This document shows, in pieces, positions 42,525 through 55,600 of a stretch of DNA of 64,000 bases (the stretch's first letter is position 1; every line of letters starts with the position of its first letter). This DNA is from Rostratula benghalensis (Eukaryota; Chordata; Aves; Charadriiformes; Rostratulidae). The DNA lies in the NCBI GenBank assembly GCA_013399305.1, contig VXAI01000384.1, forward strand, positions 186,001 through 250,000. The letters are read 5' to 3'. Under the pieces are notes generated by a model. That model saw nothing but the letters and a program-made list of their open reading frames with translations. It was not told where the DNA came from and did no database searches. A program made the translations under genes and the position numbers.

Positions 42525-42590
42525 CCATGGCAGGGGGATTGGAACTAGATGATCTTTAAGGTCCCTTCCAACCCAAGCCATTCTATAACT
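42525..42590 (+). mobile_element. CR1 3'-end fragment
   Basis: 'cagggggattggaactagat' followed by 'gatctttaaggtcccttcca' and 'acccaagccattctataact' is the terminal 65 bp of a CR1 copy. Confidence 0.85.
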
Positions 42591-44942
42591 GTATTGCATA
42601 GACAGTGCAGACAGTGACTGGACAAACTCTACGAGATGTGTGATACTTACTGGTGTAACTGTGCTTTGGGAGTCCCATTGGGAAGGCAGACAGCAGCGTT
42701 TTCAATGAAGGGCCTTTAGTTCTGGAGTCAGCTTCTCCCTGTCCAGCACCCATTGCCAAATTTATCCAGAAGAACACTCTGGAATACAAGTTTACTTTAA
42801 ATTGTAAAGAGTCGCAAGCGGTATAAAAATGTGTCTAAATAGGGAATTGTTATTGCGTGCCCCGTGGGGTCTAGCGTGGTTCTACCTGTGCGTATTTCAA
42901 GCAGAACTAGCTGTGGTGCCACAGGAAGAAGTTATCTCAGTGTGAGCTCTGCTTGTTTCTGCCAGTGAGGAATTCTGGAGGGGATACAGCATGACAACAG
43001 GCTGGCTTTCAGGGAGATATTACACGACTTGTGTCTACCAAATGTCTGAGGCCTTTCTTTATTGAGCAACTGGTCTAAGCCACATCTTGTAGGGAATCTT
43101 AAACTGTCTGTAAAATCATAGTAGTGATTTACTGAGAAAAAAACATGCAGAAAATTAAGCCTCAAGGCTGCAGTTTGGTGAAGTTCTCCAGGGTACGTTA
43201 GGAAGATTTTTGTAACGTGATGAGAATAAAGTAGCAGTGATTGTCCACAGGGAAGATGAAATTGTATTTCTTTCTTTTTTTAATAGACTGACAATTATTC
43301 TCCTTTTTTTTTAATAACTGTGACAATAAATAACGAATGATGTAAAGCAATTTTCATTAAAATAAAGGCAGTCTGAAAAAAAGAAAATCAGAGCAATTAG
43401 AGATACGTGCAATAAAGCACTGGGCTGAATGATTTATTAGAGGCAAGTATAATGGAAATGTGATAAACTGGGAGAAGGAAGAGGCCAGACATTAGAGGAT
43501 CCCATTGACAGGCTGCACAATTCCATGTTTTTGCAAGATGTGAGCAAAACGTTACCAGAAAACCTGGCCTGTCCTCTTCTTACACTGTGAACAGTAACAA
43601 ACAGGACTCATAGGCTCAGGGGACACTGTGCAATCATGCTCTGCTTTCTGATGGTATAAAGTATCTCCAGAAATTCTTCCTCCCTTGGTATGAAATATTT
43701 ACCATAATACGAATTCTAGGAACTCACTAAAAATAACAGCAGTCTCTCCATAAGTAAGAGAGAGACTCTTTGTTTTCAGGGTTATGCTATGGCTGAAAAT
43801 TAGAGCCAAACGTGCTGGAAATACCAGCGTAGCCATCAGTGGTCCTCTTAGCCTATAGGTAGTTACATTTTATCAAAAGGGTGGTGCTGAAGATTGAACT
43901 TGTTATGGGTGGATGATCCTTGGGTGCCTACCAGAGTTCTTGATGTAACGTGGGACAATTACCGTAACAAATTGGGATTGCACCGAAAGGAACTGGCTTG
44001 GGGAGGAAACAAATGGACAAGACACTCAGATATGTTCCTTGGATAGGAAGGAAGCTAGTTAGCTACAAAAGAAAAGAAATGTGCACACCAACTGCCCCTT
44101 GATGCCCTTCCTGAACTCATTTTGATCAAAAAAGCAGTGTAGAGCCTGCACTTTAAAAACCAGATGGTAGGAAGCTTCTTAAACATTGCCACAACCTGTG
44201 TGAGGACACGTGGGGTTCTGAAACTGAAGCCATTTGTTTTAAATTTTCTACCATTTATTGCCATGATTCTCTGGAACAAAAGCAAAGATACACTCCGGTC
44301 TTGCAAGATATAAGAGGAGTGAATAAACTGGGAAGAAAATCACCTCCAAGAGGTCAGCTGGTAAAGGGGAATCCTTCAGTGGGACCTCCCTGTTGGAAAG
44401 TTCGAGGAAATCGGTAACAACGGGATCAGGGACTAAGGAAAACCGTAGGTAATGTGGAGGAAGATTCATTTATATTGTTCTAAAAGGGCAGATTAAAAAC
44501 TCCAAACTGTTCTGAAGTCCAGAAAGGGCTTTTATGTGCTTCTTCACTCCAGTGGACCCAACTGTGTGTGGAAAGCGCTAGCAGTGGGGAGCAGGCGGTG
44601 TTCCTGCAGCTGATGCTGGCCACGGCTTCCAGAAAGGGCCTGGGAGAGCTGGGAATGGTTCTCTCTGAGCCATGCAAACTCAAAGGCTTGTCACAAGGCA
44701 GAAGGTGGTTTCCCACAGGCATGGGGAAATCTACAGGGTAGGCATCTCCCTGTACAGTGATTTAGCAAATACGTGAGATTGCTAACAAATTCACACTGGA
44801 AGCGGCCGTGGAAAATGTGTCCAGTTGTTTTCCTCAGTGGTTGGCACAGAATCAGACTCTTCCAACTTCTGGTGCCTGTAAAAGCATATGTGATGTGTGG
44901 AGCATGTGATTCTCTTTCCTCTCCTCCCTTCCTTCCTTCTAG

Positions 44943-45071
44943 GGTTGTAAAAGTCAAGCTGGGCCTCTCATTAGCAGTCCCGGAGCCGTTAAAGGTGTTG
45001 GGAGGACTGGGAGATCTGCCTGTAACCCTGAGCGTGGAATGGAAGGAGAGATCTAAAGGCAAGGAGAGAAG
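44943..45071 (+). other. Exon-like plus-strand segment, unplaced
   Basis: A very long pyrimidine tract ending CCTTCCTTCTAG precedes a frame, entered with one base, that reads VVKVKLGLSLAVPEPLKV and on to VEWKERSKGKER before a weak donor (AGAAG|gttccc). Two of three frames are open over much of it. With no partner exons on the plus strand I do not call a gene. Confidence 0.2.
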
Positions 45072-45810
45072 GTTCCCCTGGCTGGAGACCTGGGGCTCTA
45101 AAGATGCTTAGGTCCTATGAAACCCCACAGCTTCATCAGGCTGCAAGGTCCAGACCTTGTCAGCTAAACAAGATTAGCCTTAATCTGTGTATTGGGGACA
45201 GAGCCACAGGCAAGGGAAGTTATGTGAGAGGATGGAGCTCTAAGTCTGTCCTGCTGATGGCTTGTGCAGGAGTCCCAGATTCTACCTTTGCTATTCACAT
45301 TTCAGATTTTGCATATCTCTGTGGCTACGTTGTCATAGTGACAGAAGGCACTGAGAATATTTTTTTGTCCTTTTTTTTTTTTTCTTTCTTGGACATGGAC
45401 TCAAAATGTCCTTTGCCATGCATGTCTCCTTTTCCTCCTGGTTGATTTTTTTTCTTGGCTTTCCTAAGAGCTTAAAAAAAGAATTGAAATCATTAGTGGA
45501 GTACACTGTGCTTATCTTTGGTACTGTTAGGCAGCAAATACACTTTTCATGTCTAACAAACAAATAAAAGGAAAGGACTTGGGTGGAATTTCACAGTTAA
45601 AAATACGTTGTTGGTATGATTTGTTGTTCTTAGTGTGTCATCCAACAGAGAATCTTCTTGTGGCTGTACTGGGAGCTCAAGACACCTGCACTCTACACAC
45701 ACAGCTGTCAGTGCCTGAATAAGAACCTCACACTTGGCTTCTTGGATCGTATTTTCATGCTGAGCTGTTCAGCTCCTACTTCATTCCTGCCTCGGTTTAT
45801 GCAGAGAAGA

Positions 45811-45844
45811 GGCAGAGAGGGAGAAGAGGCAGAGAGGGAGAAGA
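45811..45844. repeat. 17-bp tandem duplication
   Basis: Two perfect copies of 'ggcagagagggagaaga' (45811-45827 and 45828-45844). Confidence 0.9.
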
Positions 45845-46520
45845 GAGTGGAAAAGTTCCTGGAAGTAGAAGCACGATGTGCTTGGGTCTGCAGAGAGAAA
45901 GGAATTTCAAAGTCTTAACGTGCTGCTGTCGTGTTCGGCCGGGAACACAAACTGCCAGTCCGCGCTTTGGACTGTGCACTACAAAGCAGCTGAATCATAA
46001 CGGTGAAGAAGGACAGTCGCAGAGTGTTTGGGGCTGGACAAAAACATGGACTTTCTTTAAAAATGTTATTAAGGAAGAGCGTGTTAGTTTTGACTGCAGC
46101 CAGTGTGGTAGTAGAGAACAAATGGATCTGAAATCCTATGAGACGAGCAGTGCCACGTGGCGGTAAGATGGAACGTCTGCCAGACAGTAGTGAAAAGGTG
46201 AGTTGCAGGCAGATGTTCAAAATGGACAGTCGTCAGGCTGATGGGTCAATCCGTGTGAGAAGATGACTGAACTCTATTGTGTACCTGTGAATTATTTTTT
46301 TTTTTATGCTACTATAATACTTTCCTAACTCCCAAGCCAACATATTTCATTATGGCATCCATAGTGTCTGCACACAGCTGATGAGAAGACAGACCAGAGT
46401 ATCATGGCTTCTATAGCCCAGCGCCTGGCAGCAGCACTCTGGGCTTTTCCCACAAAGTCCCCTTTGTTCCTTAAATCAGTAGGATTCCAAACATAACGTC
46501 TTGGCTCAATACCTGGATCG

Positions 46521-46865
46521 CAGAATCACAGGGATTGGAAGGGACCTCAAAAGATCATCCAGTCCAATCCCCCAGCCAGAGCAGGAACACCTAGATCAGG
46601 TCACACAGGAATGCGTCCAGGAGGGTTTTGAGTATCTCTGGAGAAGGAGACCCCACAACCTCTCTGGGCAGCCTCACTGTGTTCTGTCACCCTCACTGTG
46701 AAGAAGTTTTTCCTCATGTTTAAGTGGAACCTCCTACATTCCAGCTTGCACCCATTGCCCCTTGTCCTATCATTGGATGTCACTGAGATCCTGGCTCCAT
46801 CCTCCTGACACTCACCCTTTACATATTTATAAACATTAATGAGGTCACCTCTCAGTCTCCTCTTC
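46521..46865 (-). mobile_element. CR1 LINE 3' fragment, antisense
   Basis: The plus strand shows the reversed CR1 3' end ('cagaatcacagggattggaa', 'gatcatccagtccaatcccc') and continues through 'gcacccattgccccttgtcc' to 'aatgaggtcacctctcagtc'. It belongs to the same subfamily as the 31186-32177 copy, with which it can be aligned by eye over its whole length. Confidence 0.93.
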
Positions 46866-48514
46866 TGGATATAAAATGCATTATGATAAATCAGAATTAA
46901 GTGTGCACCTCTGGGAAAAGGCAGGGGAACATAAATCTTCATAAACTGAAGCAGTTAAAAGTTAATAGGGTGGTAGAATATTAACCTTGTGAAAAAAGGG
47001 AGTGCCTTCTAGAAACCAATTATTTATTGTTTTAAAATAGCAACAGCTCTTAAACAACAGGTAAGGGTGGAGACTTGTTGGATGAGCAGATTAGTTGCCA
47101 ATGAAAAGAAGATAATCTCTCCACTTTCTGTGCTTCAGTGTTGATACAGGCTTGGAAATAAGGAGTTGGCAGGTGGTTCTCATGAACTACACCTGGAAAT
47201 ACAAGATGCCAAAGTCGAGCACACGAGTATTATTCAAAGAGGCTACGATGGAAAGATTCGTGGCCTCAGGATAGTGGCACGTTGCCCAAAGTTAGTTGAA
47301 GGATCCAATCCCAGTTGAGGCAGAAGCAGATCAGTGTGAGGGAAATGTGTCTTTGGCACATAGACAAGCATTTCCTTTGGGGAACAGGGGTGCATGTTCC
47401 CTTCCTGTGTTAAAATTTGCCTCGAAATCTTCAGGTGTATATGAAAATGGACCTTTTCTATTGCCTTACAAATACTGCCACTCTTAACAAAAAAAAAAAA
47501 AAAAAAAAAAAGACATTCTCCCTGGAGACCCTCAAATGTGTGAGTGGTCAAGTAATGCATCGCTCAAGCCAAAATCATAGGGTACAATACCAAAATCATA
47601 GGTATGTACAAAATACATAGGTACACATCATAGGTTGGTTGCAATAACCCCAGTGTGTTAAAAATTTTAAAAATTCTTTGTTTTTTCCAATACATTCAAA
47701 TCACATCTTTTAAGAAAAAAAGAAAAAGTTCCATGAGTCCACGTATCCTTTTGGAGCAAGTAGCATAACAAGATTGTATAGTTAGGGGGTTGATTTCCAA
47801 AACATGTACAATTTTAGTAGAGAAAATGAGGGATGAGCTTATTTAGAGTCTCAATTTGCTCTGAGGGAGACGTGGGAAAAGCAAGAGTGCCGTATGTAGG
47901 AGGAAGGCAAGGGAGAAATTATCTCCCAACAACATTCACACCAGGTGGGGGGTGGTGTGAGTATGTGTGGTTTGCGGTGTCTGTGTGTTCAAATATTTTT
48001 TTGGGTGGAAGTGACCAAGACAATAACCATTGTGGTGGTGCCAATATTGCTTCAGGTCTGCCGGTTTGCCTGCTGACTGCTCCTCTGAGGCAGGGTGAAA
48101 AAGAGGGATCAGGGTTAGGCTTTGCTCAGGCGTGGAAGGGATGGGCTTTTTTTCTTTCTGAATGAAGCACAGAGGGCTAAAGAGACTCCTGGGGGAAAGG
48201 GAGGTACCCCAGCCCATCAGGAAGTAGAGAAGAGGGGAGATGGAAGCATATTTATCCCATTTGTTACCTACAGGGAGAACAAGCCTTGAGTAGGCACTGA
48301 GGTTTGAAACCCTAGTTAAATGCTTAGAACTGACACTTCCAAGTTACCTACAGCTTTTTTTCTTGACACGTGCATGTATTTTTACTTAACCAAACGTGTG
48401 TACCCATCTAACTGTGTCTGTTCACTCTTTTTTAAGTCCCTCCTGCTGGCTGGTCAAAGCAGTTGCTGTTCTCCCAATTCCCTCAAACTCTTTTGTTATC
48501 CCTCCTTCAGCACA
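46866..48514. other. Intergenic DNA, nothing gene-like
   Basis: An A22 run at 47490-47511 and a cluster of repeated 'aaatcatagg' words at 47570-47637. ORFs here are short and lack splice sites. Confidence 0.4.
47490..47511. repeat. A-homopolymer run
   Basis: About 22 consecutive A residues. There is no obvious LINE or processed-transcript body directly upstream, so I do not read it as a retrotransposon tail. Confidence 0.85.
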
Positions 48515-49033
48515 CCAGTCTCACACTGGTGTGGCCTCCCCTTGAGTACTGTGTGCAGTTTTGGGCCTCACAATAGCAGAAGGATGTGAAAATATTCGAA
48601 TGTGTCCAAAGGAGGGCGACAAAGATGGTGAGAGGGCTAGAAGGTGTGAGCTTCAGAGGATACTTGGTTTGTTCAGCTTAGAGCAGATGAGTCTGGGGGG
48701 TGACCTTTTTGCCGTCTACAACTACTTCAGGAGGAAGAGGGAGGTGGTGATCTCTTCTTTCTGATCATGGGATGTGAGAGAATGGTTTAAAGCTGCATCA
48801 GGGGAAGTTCAGATTGAACACCAGAAAAAAGTTCTTCATGAATAAGGTGGCCAAGCACAGGAAATCTCCTCAGAGAAGTGGTAGTGGCTTCAAGCTTCTT
48901 GGCATTCAAGAAGTATTTGGACAACACTTAGACCCATGGGTTAACTCTTAGGTTGCCCTGGCTGGGGACAGGAGTTAGACTTGGTGATCCTCATGGGTCC
49001 CTTCCAACTCAGGATACCCTATGACTCCATGAG
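48515..49033 (+). mobile_element. CR1 LINE 3' fragment
   Basis: It runs from 'tggtgtggcctccccttgag' and 'tgtgcagttttgggcctcac' through 'caaagatggtgagagggcta' to the 3' end 'cttccaactcaggataccct', then 'atgactccatga'. It is the most diverged of the longer copies, with several stops in the ORF relic. Confidence 0.92.
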
Positions 49034-51683
49034 TAGCTCGTGTTTTGTGTGAGAGACCAGAAGTCTTTTCATTTAGTGTTGTGACAAGAAAAGGAGATCA
49101 GAATAAAAAGACCTCGATAGTTTTAGGTCAGCCAGCACCCATACTGTGACTTACAGCCTCTTTTTTAATTGCTGAGTATTAAAAGCTTTTTGCTCAATAG
49201 CGTGAATTCAACTCTTCCGTGCAGGTGGTGGCAAAAGACTGTAAGCTGTACAATTACAACTAAACAATCAGCTTTTGGAATAAAATCTCATTTTAAGAAA
49301 AATGTTCTCCAAAGGTGTACCTTATGGTCGTACGGAGCGTTTGAGCTGCCAGTGAAAGTTCCCAGTTTGACACGTAACTAGAAGACCAAGGTAATTTTAA
49401 GGCAAGGAGCAGTGTGCTAGGGCAGGGGACAGAGCTGATCAGCTTTACTCTCATTTTGCTCCTAAGTGCTAATGCTGGGGATTTATTTGTCCTTGTTGTG
49501 CTGTTTTGAGAACGGAAAACAGAAATAACTGAATAGAATGCTTGTTTAGAAATAAAAATAAAAATCTTATTTCTAGGCTGAGAAGAAATAAGTAAACTCA
49601 CACCCCCCTGAAAGAGTTTATGTTAAATGAAGTCCCAGAATTATCTCCAACAGCTCCAAGTGTTTGCAGTTAGCACCTACTACTTTATATAGAGACCAGA
49701 ACTTCCTAGGAGTAAGATCATCTTGGACTCCAGCCTGGTAACAATAGAAACCTTGCTCTGGACGTGTCCTACAAGGGATGCAAGTTCCCGTTCTGAGCTG
49801 CTGCTCCAACAAAGGCCCAGTGAGGTCAGAGGGTATGGGAGAGCTGGGCATTTCCCATGGGGGTGCAGAAGTCCAGGGCCTCCAAGAAAGGTAGGATTCC
49901 AAGTCAGCTGCTGTGAGACTTACCTGACAGCACAGAGGGAAACCCGATGTGTGTGGCAGTACAATCTGCAATGGAAGGATCTTCAGCTGTTTTTTCCATC
50001 TGGACCAATTCCTTTCAGTACAATGACACACAAACACTGTTTTTGGGCCAAACTAATACATAATTTGGACTTTCTAGGGGTCGTCACTTAAAAGCCAAGT
50101 GAATCCCAATGGTTACAGAGTTGTATCGCTGCATCAGTGTTAATGCTTTGTGGCCTGGTGCCCAAAATGGCAATGAGGAGATGAATTCTTTAATTTTATC
50201 AGAATAAAAGGCAACTTATTACCTCTTCATAGCTGGGAATAAACAATTAGACTTCAACCTAATTAATATGGACAACTTTCTCTACCTGTGCAGTTTATAA
50301 TCATCTTAGAAACCAGCTGCTCAGCACTTCCTAGAATAATACCCTTCTGGAGTAGCTACTTGGTTGGAAGTATTTGCTGAAATAAAAGTCAATGTAGCTC
50401 TTGATGGTCTTGAACCTTGGACCAGGATTTGTTTTCCTCCTTTTCTAAAACCCAGAGCTTATTAGCTGGCCAGATCCAGCTTTCAAATTCCATTAACCTT
50501 TCAGTGTGAAGTATCTTTACGAAACGTGTTGAAAATCTGAAGGTGAGCATCAACGTGCATTCTGAGGACTAAGAACATTGCTTTCCTTGGTAGGGACAAG
50601 CAGCACATCAGTTTTTCCCCCATTAAACCAGGAAGCCTGGATGTTTGCAGTTCTTCCCGATGCACCCTGAACAGGGAGCCTCTGAACCTCGCAGGCCACT
50701 GTTTGGGATGGACTTTCCAAAGCTTAACGCATTATGAGATTTCTTAACTGAAACGAATAATGGAAAACAACAAACTTTTTGGTGGTTTACAATTTAATAT
50801 TACCCCTATTTGTCTCCTTTAAATGGAAAATAAACACTTGAATAATTAAGAGTCACCGTAACTAATTTACTGCAGACTCACCGGTAAGAGCTGATCACAC
50901 GCTGTAATTTTCCAATAAACAAATCCAAAGCCAGATCGGGGGGGGGGGTTCATTAGGCATCTGATAAAGGGGTCTGGGTAATGAAATGAGTTAATGCCTT
51001 ATATTTGCTTTTTATCCTCTTTCACTTCACAGTGTAAGTGAAGCCTTTGAGCAGTTTGGACTTTTCAAATTTGAAGGAAATGAAAATTAAAAGACCTGTG
51101 AGGACGTGTAATGGAAACACAACAGAGCCTTGCTAGAATGGTCAACTACTATATTTTAAATTCCTGTAGGGTATCACCTCTGAAAACTGGAATGCACCAG
51201 AAACAAAACCAAGAAACTCAAGTCTGTCTCCAACCTACCTCACTTCATATCAAAATAAACTCCAGGAAAAATTTTATACAGCAGTATTGCACATATTGCA
51301 GAAAAAAAATATGTAGTCTCACTGTAGAATGTAAAGAACTGTTTTCAAGTAATTCTGCAATGTAACTTACTAAAAAAGCATGATTTACAAGAGCTAAAGG
51401 AAAACATAAGGTACTCAATTTGGAATACTCTTCAGAAACCACTGACCTTCTATCCCTTTCTCCTCTAAATAAACCTACTTTTACATGCAAAATAAAAAGG
51501 TGTCTTCTTAGGAGGTGATTTATTTTTCTGGCTATCTGTGTTACTCCTGAAATCCAGATGCATCACCACAGTTTTCTTCAAAAACGTTTTCAATTTGATA
51601 TTCCTACCCAACTGCAGTTTATGCATTTTTCTTCATTGCATGAAGAAAGGGAAAATCATCTTCCATATTTACCTTTTCCCCTC
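49034..51683. other. Intergenic DNA, nothing defined
   Basis: A G-run at 50939-50948. The 139- and 122-codon opposed ORFs at 49618-50091 have neither splice sites nor convincing composition and are regarded as chance overlaps. Confidence 0.4.
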
Positions 51684-51755
51684 AAAACCACCTTCTCCAG
51701 AAGGTTCTGGAGGTGGAAGAAGGTGGTGGCCTCCCAAAACCACCTTCTCCAGAAG
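51684..51755. repeat. Direct repeat with internal inverted repeat
   Basis: The 20-mer 'aaaaccaccttctccagaag' occurs at 51684-51703 and again at 51736-51755. The sequence between contains 'ggtggaagaaggtggtgg', which is partly complementary to it. The unit can fold as a stem-loop, and transcripts from either strand could form a hairpin. Confidence 0.8.
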
Positions 51756-52600
51756 CTCAATTCTGTAGAAACACAGAATTTCTTGGCGTACAAAAGGGAG
51801 AAAGGTACAACACCTGGTATGGTCTGGATAAAAAGTTCACGTAAACACAAAAGCATCAAAAGCAGTACTCCAAAATGTTTTATTATGGGAAGTGTAAAAC
51901 CAATATAAAAAAAATTAAAAAAAAGTGCCTTAGCATCCTACATAGCCTCAGAGTGGAAGAGGAAGGCACCCGACCCTACTGCTCTGACTGTTTTTGTGGA
52001 GGCTGTCCAGGATACCTTCAAGTCTGACTGCATCACCATAACCATTTAAGTCCACGTGTGGGGGACTGGTGTCCGTACACCACACTGTAATGGTTTTGAA
52101 ACTACAGACAGTCCCATAATACTGTACCACCCTATTTCTCCTCTAAATAAACACATTTTGAAAGAAAACGGATGGGATTTCTCTGCACTCAGCCTCTCAG
52201 AAGCTGTGAGCACGGCCACCAACTTCGATGGCAAAGCCCGTTTGTTTTCACCTTTGCCTCAGCTTCTTTAAATCGCCAACGTTGGGAAAGAGAGGAGCAG
52301 CTCTGGGTACCCCACTCAGCAGAACCGTAAGGAAATACAGATACTCTCGTGTGCAGCTTCTGAGCTGAGTTTGGAAAGAACTTAAGCACTTCCCCAATCT
52401 GCACAGCAGGAACAAAGCTCTCCTGGGCTGGTACCAGTAGCTTTGGGACAAACTGCCCACACCACGCATGTTCCAGCTTTCTCTCCATTTCCCTTTTTGT
52501 TGGCTTCCTTTTTTAGCTGGCTACACACACTCTCAGAAAGGTGACTACAAGCCCATTCAATAAGAGACTCAAACACTCGTTCCATTCTGTGTTATATCTA
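51756..52600. other. Noncoding or pseudogene-like block with overlapping minus-strand frames
   Basis: Minus-strand frames at 52382-52585 and 52189-52488 overlap in different phases and have fairly protein-like composition. No splice sites or recognised motif were found. An AATAAA on the minus strand lies near 51880. Confidence 0.3.
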
Positions 52601-55600
52601 CTTACAGTTTATTACAGACTAATGTGAAACCGTCTCGTACTAGAATTCTTTTAATTACTCGTGAGCAAACTTAAACCAGTCTTGAATGTTCATATTTATT
52701 GCAAGCAGATTCATGTCTCCTGCTTAAATATTCTACATAAGTATCCAAAACGTGACTGAATATAAACAAGTTATAGTTGGTTGTCTACAGAAATAAAAGT
52801 TAAAAATAGCACTGAAAAGAAACTTTACAGTAATGTATTCACACACTGACTCTTCAAATCAAGTAAGTGGTATAGGATAATCTAAACATTAGATTTAAAG
52901 GCTGATTTATTCTCAAATAAATGCACCTATAATTGTACAATTAAAAAATAAGTGTCAGTATTTGGTGCTGATGACTACAGACATCCTTAATGTTTAATGC
53001 ACAGGTAACTACCCCCCCAGCCCCCATACAGCAACTTTCGCAGATTCTACTTTACATTAGATCATGAAAAGCCATTTAAAATGCAATGTTTACATAGCAC
53101 AGAGTTTATGTCAGAGACAATGCAGGGGAAAAATCTGTGAGTTTTTAGAAGGTAAAAAATTAAAGCTATAGAAACTGATTTTCTGATTATTCTGCAAAGT
53201 AGAATCACGTACTTTTTCCGCTTTCAGAATACTTTCACAAATTTCCATTAAAGCTTTGTTTTAACCAGAGACAGTAGCATGAGCACAACGATCCCACTGG
53301 CTTCCAAAAGAAAAGTAGTGCAGTTGCTCAATTAAACTTTTTTTTTTTTTTAAATTATAAATTCTCTTCCTTTTATATTTGCAAGCCAGTCGGGTCAAGT
53401 CAAACAGGCTAAACGCAAGCAAGAAAGTAAACTGTAAGCTTTGACATTAAAGTGGCTGAACAAAGGATGATTGTACATGGTAAAACAAAGAAGATCTTTT
53501 GCCACAAGCCACTGCAGGAATATATGAACTTCAGTGGCCACAAAGCTTGAAATACTGTCTAAGTCTGCAGGTACATTTGGTTAGCGCTTACCAGTTCCAA
53601 GACATTTACAGAAGCAGTTATGGAGACACTATGCTGTTAAAGCTGCAACAATTTCAACAAGGCAAGTTAGGAAGTTACATAGATTTTTATACTTCTCCCC
53701 TTTAATTTTTTCTTTTTTTTAAATACATAAAAATCTGTCTCCTTTCAGTGTCCCATCCATAATGAGCCATTCTCATGCATTTTGATCTAATTTCTACTTT
53801 TTCGACCTTTGCATCGTCTGATCCGTTTACAACGGAGCTCCAAGTGAACACCTGCTGCAGAGGACAAGGTGTGAGCGGCAACAGGGACAGGGACTGAAGC
53901 AAAAGCACCTCAAGTGAAACCGAGTTGATGTTTCTTATGGATTTTTTTTTTTCCCCCATTGAACGCTCTATTTTAACGAACAAACAATACCAACTTGTAA
54001 AGGAAAAAGTATTGCTAAATCAAGCAGAGTCTTCCACTTAAATCCAAGCATTCTTTCTCCTCCAAAAAATGGAAATTTTAACTAAAAATTTCCCAAGCGC
54101 TGTTACAGGTGGTTCAAGCCCCGAACATAAACGTTGTCAGTAATTCCTAAGCGCGGGGCTACGGGGAAGCTTGCACTGAACTGCTTCGTTGGCAGGCAGA
54201 AGAGGAACGCAGCATTTTCAAAAAACATCAAGCAAAGAATCTCCTTGTTTAAGGCTAAAAGATGGAACGCAGAAAAGTAAAAAAAGCAGGAGGCTATAAT
54301 TTAGAGAGTAAAAAAGCCAGCGGTAAGAATATTAGCACTGAAAGAGCAGCGCCCTAATCGCAGCTTATGGCAAACACCACCACCACACCAAGAGTGCGGG
54401 TGAGACTGACACAGCCACAGACCTAGGGTTCTAATTGGACATTCATTAGAATTTTAACATTCAGCCACAACTCCCCTCGAAGGTAAATTTAAGTGGCCAA
54501 AACTCATAGGTATAAAAAAAGCCTTCAAAACATATACTTAAAAAAAAAAAATAGAAATGATGTGTTAACAAATGTATGCGTACAACAGATTTATAAATAG
54601 CTACAGTATGAAAAATATTTCAGTGCAAAGGCAATTTTAAGATTTCTAAAAAATACATTACAAATAATTTTGTTAACTACACACAAGAAATTTGTCACTC
54701 GCTACTGGTATAAAATTTATACCCATATTAACTTTGTAAAAATATATACACCAGTGTTTTATGTAGGGGAGGGTTCTCACTGACCAACATTCACCCCCCA
54801 GGCTTGTACGTATTTCACAGCCTTACTGCTGTGAGGACGTGCTTTGAAACGTAAAAGGTGCTACACTGTAAATGGTGAAGAGTAACTCGTTCTGTGGTGC
54901 TCACCAGTGGACTTTTCCAAATTCTCCTCTCTTTGGTATACTGAAAATTCCCCAACTGGCTTTACAACCTCAGCTTGTCCCGGGGCTTTTTACCAATATT
55001 TCACCGTTTGTTTGCTTAATGCAAAAATCACTCAGGATATCGTGAGGAACGTTTCCTGTTAAGCTGATCTTTCTCTTATTACAAAGTAAACTAGCAAGTA
55101 AACTCTTTTGCCTTTGTTTCTTTCTTTCTTTGTTAGTTTTAAACACAAAAAAGGAAGATATTTTTTCTCTGCCAGCCTCAGCTAATCGAAAGACAACGAA
55201 CAATGTCTTGGCCAGGTCTTCCAATAAAGGCTGCAGCTTCGATTCTAAACGTCTTGTTTTCATATTGCAATACTTTTTTTAGCTAATGTCCTCCCCAGAG
55301 GTATTTAATGACTTCGGGTTATAAACCAGTTCTAAACCACCAACCTGGAATTGATTGAAATCAGATCACTCCCTTCTGGTATTTTTGCACCCCAAAATAA
55401 AACACTGGACTAAAGGAACAAGACAAGGACACAGCTAACAGTTGAATTTGTGCAAGGTAACAAACGTAGCAGAGAAAACTGAAGAGCAAGTTGGCTGGCC
55501 TTCGTAAAGTAATTCAAACACAATCCTTGCAGTCAAACTAGTTTCCACATCCCAACTACACTGTGTGCCACCTCGTGGTTTGCTCGCAGAAGTTAACAGT

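Larger units (their letters stand above)
42591..46520. other. Intergenic DNA with short repeats and one exon-like plus-strand segment
   Basis: It holds a 17-bp tandem duplication at 45811-45844 and a possible plus-strand exon at 44943-45071. The remainder shows no gene-like structure. Confidence 0.4.

Noticed and set aside
49618..50091. Opposed 139- and 122-codon ORFs
   Set aside because: Neither strand shows splice sites, motifs or biased composition. Overlap on opposite strands is a common chance effect when stops are sparse.
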